Source of the DNA: Methylococcaceae bacterium
GTDB lineage: Bacteria > Pseudomonadota > Gammaproteobacteria > Methylococcales > Methylomonadaceae
Reading direction: 5' to 3'
NCBI GenBank assembly: GCA_947505055.1
Contig: CANNLO010000114.1
Span: 1-12,422 of the forward strand
Length of the DNA: 12,422 nucleotides
The position numbers and the translations under genes were made by a program. Position 1 is the first letter of the stretch. Every line of letters begins with the position of its first letter. The notes under the pieces were generated by a model, which saw only the letters and a program-made list of their open reading frames with translations, was not told the origin of the DNA and did no database searches. Below are positions 7,232-12,422 of this stretch, piece by piece.

Positions 7232-8199
7232 TTTCTCTTAAATATCTCCGAGAAATTTGCAACTCTAGCTTCATATCTATCATCAATATAATGCAATAGC
7301 CACCGCATAAGTGTTTGCCAATTGTGCGTGCTGTCTTCAACTGAGAGCCTCTCTAAAAAATCTCGCATTTCTCCAAATCGACGTGGCTTATATAAAAACT
7401 CATCGAGTTTACTTAGTAGCGGCTCGAGCAATAGTCGATTTTTTACGTATTCATTGAATGCAGTAATATCCATATTGGGGGGGAGATCCAAATAAGACAA
7501 ATCCTTTAATGCTCCCAGTAAAAAATCTTTAGACACTCCATCAAAATTAGACGAATAAACCGAATATAACTGCTCTGGGCTTCTAGTTGTTGGTATCCAA
7601 AAACCTTGATATACCATTACTTCTTCGTTCTTTATAAGTTCCGATTGCCCCTCAATTTCAGCTGCGGCCGGCCCCAAAAGAATATCAACGTTAGGCATAA
7701 ATGCATTCGGACACTTCGCTTTGAATGCGTCAACTATAGCCTTTGTTCTGTCAAATAACTTCTGATCAACTGCAACTGAGGATGAGACTAAATAACTCTC
7801 AAAATTAATAAAATTAACTGAACTTACATCTACCCTTAACAACGTCTCAAGGTTTGGGTAAAACGACCAGGTTAGTCCAGCATTTGTTAGGTTAGCTGAA
7901 CCAATAAAGAGAGTAGTATCAAATCGATAGTATTTTGAATGTAAATTTTGAATTAAGAATAATTTTGCTTTTTTTCTACTCTGAAATATATTCCATATTT
8001 CAATGTCAGAAACTCCTTGAGCAATTTCATCACACCGCCATCTTGTGTAGCAATGAACAGTCACTTCATCTGAAATTTCGTTTAGAATTCTTTCCAAAAC
8101 CTTAAATTTAATAAACGGTGCAACCAGAATGACCTCATCACTAGACTGAGTTGCTGCGTCTAGTAAATCAACTCCAAGGCCATTCCAGTTCAGATTCAC
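7225..8199 (-). CDS. PLD-family nuclease-like protein with a single HKD motif
   Basis: This is a 324-aa phospholipase D superfamily protein. The one HKD motif is HSKYYRFD (H87, K89, D94), followed by FIGSANLTNAGL (98-109), as in PLD-type nucleases such as Nuc and BfiI, where two subunits join to make one active site. The N-terminal ILVAPFIKFKVLERIL strand-helix fits the same fold. Residues from about 130 to the end are unrecognised. It may bind DNA or partner proteins. It starts with GTG at 8199-8197, preceded by GAAGG (8206-8210) at a 6-base gap, and that GTG overlaps the TAG stop of the MORC-like gene by one base. It is last in the minus-strand operon and is the likely DNA-cleaving effector (inference). 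DISARM DrmC is also a PLD protein, but the rest of DISARM is absent. Confidence 0.8.
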   Translation of the reverse strand: MNLNWNGLGVDLLDAATQSSDEVILVAPFIKFKVLERILNEISDEVTVHCYTRWRCDEIAQGVSDIEIWNIFQSRKKAKLFLIQNLHSKYYRFDTTLFIGSANLTNAGLTWSFYPNLETLLRVDVSSVNFINFESYLVSSSVAVDQKLFDRTKAIVDAFKAKCPNAFMPNVDILLGPAAAEIEGQSELIKNEEVMVYQGFWIPTTRSPEQLYSVYSSNFDGVSKDFLLGALKDLSYLDLPPNMDITAFNEYVKNRLLLEPLLSKLDEFLYKPRRFGEMRDFLERLSVEDSTHNWQTLMRWLLHYIDDRYEARVANFSEIFKRKN

Positions 8200-10019
8200 T
8201 AACTACCTTCTCTGTCTAGGAATCTTCTAGCCATCCGACCCCAATCCACACGAGCTTCCTGGGCTCTCTCCCTAGCTTGAGATGAAGGCTGCTCATCTTC
8301 ATATCTCGCCCAAGCCATTAACAGAAGCTTTAACCCATCTAAAGCATTGTTCAGGCGATCTTGAAGACTATCTTCGTCAGACTCTCCTGTGGACTCCTTC
8401 TCTAATACATCTACCAGCCGATCATAGGCTGCATGCCTAGTATTAAGCGTAAGCATTAAAGCACCACCTTTTGGTTGAACTGAAAAAAATGCAGGGCTAT
8501 CAATATCCGCCTCCAAAAACAAGTATTTTAATGACTTATCTATAGCGCTACCAGCAAAGTCTCTTGCTTGCTGTGGCGCCAACCCATGATCCTCTAATGC
8601 AGCTCTAATCTCCTCTTTTCTTTCTTCTAGAGGCTTGTTTTCACCCTCGTCACTGGCGCCGACATGCCCTTCCGCCTGTCTAAGGCGCGTTTTACCTGTC
8701 GCCTCAATCTCCGGTTCAAATCCAATTAAGCGCCTTTTCCTATCATTTCTTGTGTTTTTTAGCTGGGCTTTAACAATCTGCTGCATCGTCTGTATATTTC
8801 TTCTGATAGCATCTGTTAGCTCTATCAAAGGCAACTTAGGATCATCGTCCTCTTGCATTTCTTCTTTTACCTGTTGAAGAGTCTTCCCATTTTCCTTAAG
8901 AAAATCATCTACATCAAATTTAGCCATCTCAGCAAAGTGGCTGGCATATTGCTTATTATTGGTAACGCCAAAAAGCTCGTCAAGTGAGGGTGGAAATTCA
9001 ACCTCTAATCCCCACCACCTTTCTCTCGCCTCCCCCCACGAGGCCCACGACGGATCTAATTCAAGCTCTCTTCCTGCCCTTAAAATTGAAACGCCTATAT
9101 TTTTACCTGCGTGCTTTCCATGTGCCGTATGACCTGCGCCGTCTCCTGTCCGAGCTTCAAGCTTAGCCATTGAAGTTCGAATAAAAACATTGTGTATTTT
9201 GTCTGCGTATTTTATTTCAAGTATTGTTTCTGAGTTTTCTTTAGATGGCCATGGTTCAAACATAGGTGCTGTGTCATACGGCTTGGGTGTAGAGGTGCCT
9301 GTCATTAGGTATAGCGGGTCATTAGGTTTTGCATAATGCTGACTTTTTAATGTGAGCGCTAAAGAATCCCCATCAAATACGGCCATTCTTATTTTAACGG
9401 CATCCTTATTCAAAAACTTCCTGTACATTCTACCAATAACGAATTCTGAGTTTTGAATGATTGCTTTACCGGTTTTCCAAAGACACCTGTCTAAACCAGT
9501 CCAGACAACTAATGTACCTTTTTCACCAAATGACTGCCCTACCTTCAGGAAATCTGGTGGTAGCTTTTTATTTATTGGCTCAGGGATCTCATTCATTTCA
9601 CCACGAACAATCTGATCAACATCTAGGTAAGAGTAATTGGCTGCCTCTATGCCATTTTCCCAGCTCCATACTTCTACTCGTCTTGCTTGAGAAATTGAAG
9701 CCGATGGCAAGCCCATGCCGAATTTACCCATCCCGGTTTGCAGGTTTTCATCTAGCCTCGTCCCATTACCAAATTGTAGAGCTAGTCCTAAAGTTTGCAG
9801 GCTCATGCCGTGCCCATTATCTAACACCCCAATAGATACAATTCGCTCACGAGTTCTTCGATCTAAAGCTACAGACTTCTCAATGCATAGCAACTCAACA
9901 TACTTAGCTCCAGCTTGAATCGAGTTATCCATCAACTCGGCTATTGCATATGCTGCATTCTTATATCCACTGTCCATCATGGCCTTAATTGCTAACTGTG
10001 CTGGTACTATTGCTGCCAT
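8199..10019 (-). CDS. MORC/Hsp90-like GHKL ATPase
   Basis: This is a 606-aa ATPase with a Bergerat (GHKL) fold at the N-terminus: N-box ELMDNS (28-33), G1 box DNGHGM (67-72) and G2 box GMGKFGMGLPSAS (96-108). The transducer-like region at about 300-360 carries ISILRAGREL-type residues (VSILRAGRELEL, 310-321) and RWWGLEVEF...GVTNNKQ, typical of prokaryotic MORC/Hsp90-like proteins. A charged, helical, probably coiled segment (about 370-430) and an acidic C-terminal part follow. GHKL proteins dimerise on ATP and act as DNA clamps. Bacterial MORC relatives occur in restriction-type operons with helicases and nucleases (Iyer, Abhiman and Aravind). I chose ATG 10019 with GGAGG at 10024-10028. A TTG at 10031 would put the ribosome binding site inside the gene. 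It overlaps the helicase by 13 bases and the PLD gene by one. Confidence 0.85.
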   Translation of the reverse strand: MAAIVPAQLAIKAMMDSGYKNAAYAIAELMDNSIQAGAKYVELLCIEKSVALDRRTRERIVSIGVLDNGHGMSLQTLGLALQFGNGTRLDENLQTGMGKFGMGLPSASISQARRVEVWSWENGIEAANYSYLDVDQIVRGEMNEIPEPINKKLPPDFLKVGQSFGEKGTLVVWTGLDRCLWKTGKAIIQNSEFVIGRMYRKFLNKDAVKIRMAVFDGDSLALTLKSQHYAKPNDPLYLMTGTSTPKPYDTAPMFEPWPSKENSETILEIKYADKIHNVFIRTSMAKLEARTGDGAGHTAHGKHAGKNIGVSILRAGRELELDPSWASWGEARERWWGLEVEFPPSLDELFGVTNNKQYASHFAEMAKFDVDDFLKENGKTLQQVKEEMQEDDDPKLPLIELTDAIRRNIQTMQQIVKAQLKNTRNDRKRRLIGFEPEIEATGKTRLRQAEGHVGASDEGENKPLEERKEEIRAALEDHGLAPQQARDFAGSAIDKSLKYLFLEADIDSPAFFSVQPKGGALMLTLNTRHAAYDRLVDVLEKESTGESDEDSLQDRLNNALDGLKLLLMAWARYEDEQPSSQARERAQEARVDWGRMARRFLDREGS

Positions 10020-11614
10020 ACGTCCTCCCAATTTGAAAATGCTGCTTCAATAGAATTAAATTGTTCTATTCCCTCGTCTAATACTGTAACAATTTCTGCT
10101 GTCAAGTTTCCGCCAGCCTTTTCACCCCTTAGCGCCCTCCCGACCATCTGACTATAAAGAACTAAAGACGTTGTAGGTCTGGCGATTATAGCGGCGCTAG
10201 TTTTGGGAGCATCAAATCCTGTAGTTAAAATGCCAAAGTTGCATAGAATCTTCTTCTCATCATCTATATTTTTGTAACTTTCAATAGATTTAACTCGGTC
10301 GTAGTCGGAAGTATTTGTTGTAATGCTTTTAGCATTAACACCCCTGGCCCGTAATACCGTCGCTAGCAAATCACTCTGGGCTACAGATGCCGCAAAAATA
10401 ATGATGCGGCTATGATTCTTAAGAAGCATTTCCGTCTCAGAGACAATCAAAAGATTTCTTTTTTGATTTTCACCTAGCTTATCAAGCACCGACCTAGGTA
10501 CATCTAGCAAGGTCAGCAACCTACTCTCCTCAGCGTCACTTAAAGTCAAGGCGTATTGAGAATAGATCTGTCTAAACGTTGGCCTTGCAAGATATCCATT
10601 ATCGATTAGATAAGTAACTGGATTGCTGTAACCCTCAACAGTTAACGTCACTTTGTTTTTATCAAAAAACCTCGAAAGCTCCTCGTCTTTCTCTAAGTCA
10701 TCTAGAGTTCTACCTGGCGTAGCGGATAGGCCAAGAAGTTTTGAAGACGATAATGGACGAAGTAATAGCTCAGTAATTTGTTTATAAGTAGGTGCCGTTA
10801 CTTGGTGAGCTTCATCAAAAATAACTAAAGGATTGGTAGAACTTAAAACTCTAAAACCTTCGTTGTTTGATAGAAGTTTAGAGTATGCTTTAGCTAAACC
10901 AATAACAACAAAGCCATCCTTAACTTTGCTTAAATCAGCATCATAAATAGACCAGTAACGAACACATTCAATTTCTCTATTGCCCAGACAAACCCAAGCC
11001 TTCCTAAACTCCTCAAACGCTTGATCACATAACTCTTCAGAATTTGCGAGCCAAACTACAACTTTATTTCTTTCAGCTCTCAAGTATTCAGCTGCATAAT
11101 TAACCGCTGTGCGCGTTTTTCCTGAACCTGTTGGCATATGCAGTAGAACTCTGCCCCCATCTTTCAACAGATGCTTTCTTACCTGCTTTAACGCTTCAAT
11201 TTGATGCATAAAAAGAGGGTATGTAGCATTAACGTGTTCCTTTACAGGCTTGCTTTCCTTTATTTCCTCGGAGTACTCCTGCCCGAATAAAGATAGGAAA
11301 AGAACTTTGTCATCTAGTCTTGAAAGCCTTAGTTCTTTTAAAAACTGGTACGGCTCTGCTCCGTTCACATTCCCCATCATTACGGACATCTGATCAGCAT
11401 CAGACCTTGGTAGCAAGTCAATCAAGTCATTCCTTGTAGACTGTTTTAGCAGAAGACTTTGAGGGCTAATTAAATCGGATATAAGCCTTGAAAGTTTTGA
11501 TGGATACATCAAATTTGGGTCTATCTGCCTAATAATTAAGCCTGACCCAGAGGGCAAAAAACTATCCAACAATTGCTCACCTGCTTTTGCTATTAAATCT
11601 TGAAATGAAATCAT
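10007..11614 (-). CDS. DEAD/DEAH-box SF2 helicase (RadD / type III restriction-like)
   Basis: This is a 535-aa superfamily 2 helicase. In order it shows HQIEAL (137-142), Walker A MPTGSGKT (160-167), DEAH (267-270), SATPGR (297-302), motif V GILTTGFDAP (461-470) and motif VI QMVGRALRG (489-497). Residues 1-130 form an N-terminal extension without a recognised domain. The motif set resembles RadD/YejH and ResIII helicases more than Snf2. No nuclease or DUF1998 domain is present, so it is not DISARM DrmB/DrmD. It is the first gene of the minus-strand operon. ATG 11614 is preceded by AAGG (11624-11627) at 9 bases. It probably unwinds or translocates on DNA to deliver the MORC-like clamp and the PLD nuclease (inference). 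Confidence 0.88.
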   Translation of the reverse strand: MISFQDLIAKAGEQLLDSFLPSGSGLIIRQIDPNLMYPSKLSRLISDLISPQSLLLKQSTRNDLIDLLPRSDADQMSVMMGNVNGAEPYQFLKELRLSRLDDKVLFLSLFGQEYSEEIKESKPVKEHVNATYPLFMHQIEALKQVRKHLLKDGGRVLLHMPTGSGKTRTAVNYAAEYLRAERNKVVVWLANSEELCDQAFEEFRKAWVCLGNREIECVRYWSIYDADLSKVKDGFVVIGLAKAYSKLLSNNEGFRVLSSTNPLVIFDEAHQVTAPTYKQITELLLRPLSSSKLLGLSATPGRTLDDLEKDEELSRFFDKNKVTLTVEGYSNPVTYLIDNGYLARPTFRQIYSQYALTLSDAEESRLLTLLDVPRSVLDKLGENQKRNLLIVSETEMLLKNHSRIIIFAASVAQSDLLATVLRARGVNAKSITTNTSDYDRVKSIESYKNIDDEKKILCNFGILTTGFDAPKTSAAIIARPTTSLVLYSQMVGRALRGEKAGGNLTAEIVTVLDEGIEQFNSIEAAFSNWEDVWQQ

Positions 11615-11637
11615 CTAAAGACACCTTGGTTGATAAA

Positions 11638-11653
11638 ACTCAATTAAATGAGT
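11638..11653. repeat. Short inverted repeat ACTCA-N6-TGAGT in helicase leader
   Basis: The 5-bp arms around ATTAAA lie immediately downstream of, and touching, the predicted -10 of the helicase operon. It could be part of an operator or a weak leader hairpin. It is short and may be chance. Confidence 0.25.
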
Positions 11654-11656
11654 ATA
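11651..11656 (-). promoter_or_regulatory. Candidate -10 (TATACT) of the helicase-MORC-PLD operon
   Basis: On the minus strand TATACT matches the -10 consensus in 5 of 6 bases. Transcription would begin near 11644, 30 bases before the helicase ATG. No good -35 is seen at the right distance, and the position where one should be (about 11674-11679) is entered by the 26-bp palindrome. The element may therefore need an activator, or may be wrong. Confidence 0.32.
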
Positions 11657-11675
11657 TCCTTACTAACTGCATGGT

Positions 11676-11701
11676 TTGTAAGAATGTTAACTTTCTGACA
11701 A
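11676..11701. promoter_or_regulatory. 26-bp near-perfect palindrome, candidate operator of the helicase operon
   Basis: The left half TTGTAAGAATGTT pairs with the right half AACTTTCTGACAA at 11 of 13 positions around a central GTTAAC. It has no loop, so it is a DNA-level dyad rather than an RNA hairpin, as expected for a dimeric transcription factor. It lies in the 145-bp gap between the Sel1 gene end and the helicase start, just upstream of the candidate -10. Confidence 0.55.
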
Positions 11702-11715
11702 GTATTTTACACTTG
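11699..11715. repeat. Inverted repeat CAAGT-N7-ACTTG
   Basis: The 5-bp arms adjoin and share three bases with the 26-bp palindrome. On the minus strand it follows the Sel1 gene stop by about 45 bases but has no U-tract after it, so it is not a convincing terminator. It could be a second regulatory half-site. Confidence 0.25.
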
Positions 11716-11759
11716 GCTTTATTTTTTATGCTTGAAGATATGGGATTTGTTTGGCCTAG

Positions 11760-12422
11760 TCAACATGTCATTAACTTACTGCCGCTCGCATTCTCAGCAA
11801 GCCATTTCTTCGCATCCTCATCACCAAGCTCAGCCGCCTTGTTTATCCAGTTAATCGCTTCTTCACGGTTAACTGCTAGGCCTTCACCTTCGGCATACAT
11901 TTTACCTAGGACGTATTGAGCTGGCGCATAATCATTTTGAGCAGCACTCAACATCCACTCAGACGCTCTGCCTGGGTTACACTCAACGCCTAAACCGCGT
12001 CTTAGCATTTCACCAATGTAAAAACTCGCATTTGCGGAACCTAAATCAGCCGCTTTCACCAACCATGAAACAGCCTCTGCATAATCTACTTCTACATTAC
12101 GGCCAAAGAGATAGGCATAACCCAATTTATCCATGCCCATAGGGTCCCCTTGTTCTGCCGCGCGACGAAAACACTCAAGCGCCTTATTGCCATCTTTGGG
12201 GCAAGCAAGTCCACTCGCATAAAAATCACCCACAGCCACTTGTGCCCGTGAATATCCTTGTAATGCCGATATCGAGAACCATTTGAAAGCCTGGTCAAGG
12301 TCTTTTTCTATGTGATCACCTATCCAATAGCGAAGGCCAATAGAAAATTGGGCCGATCGATTACCATGCTTGGCTGCTTTTAAAAATAGTTGGTTAGCTT
12401 TTGCTTGATCCTCGGTTGTGCC
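11760..12422 (-). CDS. Sel1-repeat (TPR-like) protein, N-terminus beyond the window
   Basis: There are 220 visible residues of tandem Sel1-like repeats of about 36 aa, with the recurring pattern A-x-x-x-L-G-x-x-Y...G...D-x-x-x-A-x-x-W-x-x-x-A-A-x-x-G. Examples are LGYAYLFGRNVEVDYAEAV and VLGKMYAEGEGLAVNREEAI. At least five repeats are visible and the last ends some 15 residues before the stop. The reading frame is open to base 12422 and the first codon at 12239 is a GTG within a repeat, so the start lies right of the window. Any signal peptide would therefore be unseen. Sel1 repeats are protein-interaction scaffolds. It is same-strand and upstream of the helicase operon, but the 145-bp gap with regulatory dyads argues for separate control. 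A link to the defence genes is not supported. Confidence 0.85.
   Translation of the reverse strand, partial: GTTEDQAKANQLFLKAAKHGNRSAQFSIGLRYWIGDHIEKDLDQAFKWFSISALQGYSRAQVAVGDFYASGLACPKDGNKALECFRRAAEQGDPMGMDKLGYAYLFGRNVEVDYAEAVSWLVKAADLGSANASFYIGEMLRRGLGVECNPGRASEWMLSAAQNDYAPAQYVLGKMYAEGEGLAVNREEAINWINKAAELGDEDAKKWLAENASGSKLMTC

Larger units (their letters stand above)
11615..11759. other. Intergenic region upstream of the helicase-MORC-PLD operon
   Basis: This 145-base AT-rich gap holds the candidate -10, the 26-bp palindrome and two smaller dyads. No convincing gene is seen in it on either strand. Confidence 0.6.

Noticed and set aside
10020..10031. TTG start for the MORC-like gene
   Set aside because: The TTG sits directly on the GGAGG ribosome binding site that serves ATG 10019.
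7225..11614. DISARM locus
   Set aside because: A PLD protein and a helicase are present, but there is no DrmA, no DUF1998 helicase DrmB and no methyltransferase.
11699..11730. Plus-strand terminator (dyad followed by T-rich GGCTTTATTTTTTATG)
   Set aside because: No plus-strand gene ends nearby, the stem is only 5 bp, and the T-run is interrupted.
11587..11919. 110-aa plus-strand open frame bridging the helicase promoter and Sel1 gene
   Set aside because: It is mostly antisense to the Sel1 repeats, crosses the regulatory gap and has no ribosome site or family match.
12092..12298. 68-aa minus-strand open frame
   Set aside because: It is an alternative frame inside the Sel1-repeat coding region.
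1..12422. CRISPR array, tRNA, integrase or attachment site
   Set aside because: No regularly spaced repeats, cloverleaf, recombinase gene or flanking direct repeats were seen on either strand.

Overview
The window looks like a chromosomal accessory (defence-island) region of a bacterium with moderate to low GC, roughly 40% by eye, with clearly AT-rich intergenic gaps. Protein types (DUF4236, Sel1 repeats, DUF4007, MORC-like ATPase) and codon choice fit a gammaproteobacterium, possibly marine, but no marker gene fixes the taxon. No rRNA, tRNA, integrase, transposase or CRISPR array is visible.

Layout. (1) 1-1593: a diverged protein with about five S1 (OB-fold) RNA-binding repeats, open at the left edge. 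(2) 1667-1969: a small DUF4236 protein with a C-terminal membrane helix. (3) 1970-2162: an AT-rich intergenic stretch with a perfect extended -10 promoter element and three inverted repeats. (4) 2163-7223, plus strand: a tightly coupled three-gene operon, DUF4007 protein, 1105-aa P-loop ATPase and PAPS-reductase/DndC-like PP-loop protein. (5) 7225-11614, minus strand: a second coupled three-gene operon, transcribed SF2 helicase, then MORC-like GHKL ATPase, then single-HKD PLD-family nuclease. It converges on the first operon with only one base between the stop codons. (6) 11615-11759: the promoter region of the second operon, with a 26-bp near-perfect palindrome. (7) 11760-12422: a Sel1-repeat protein, open at the right edge.

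Interpretation. The two convergent operons look like one composite defence locus. The plus-strand operon has the hallmarks of DNA sulfur (phosphorothioate-type) modification: a PP-loop sulfurtransferase-like enzyme with two CxxC pairs, a large DNA-translocase-like or regulatory ATPase, and DUF4007. The minus-strand operon has the hallmarks of a restriction effector: ATP-driven helicase, DNA-clamp GHKL ATPase and PLD nuclease. It is not canonical Dnd, Ssp, BREX or DISARM, because DndA/D/E, SspB/C/E, PglZ/BrxL, DrmA/DrmB and any methyltransferase are absent from the window. Modification chemistry and phage defence are inferred from families and layout, not shown by the sequence. The S1, DUF4236 and Sel1 genes are more likely neighbours than parts of the system.
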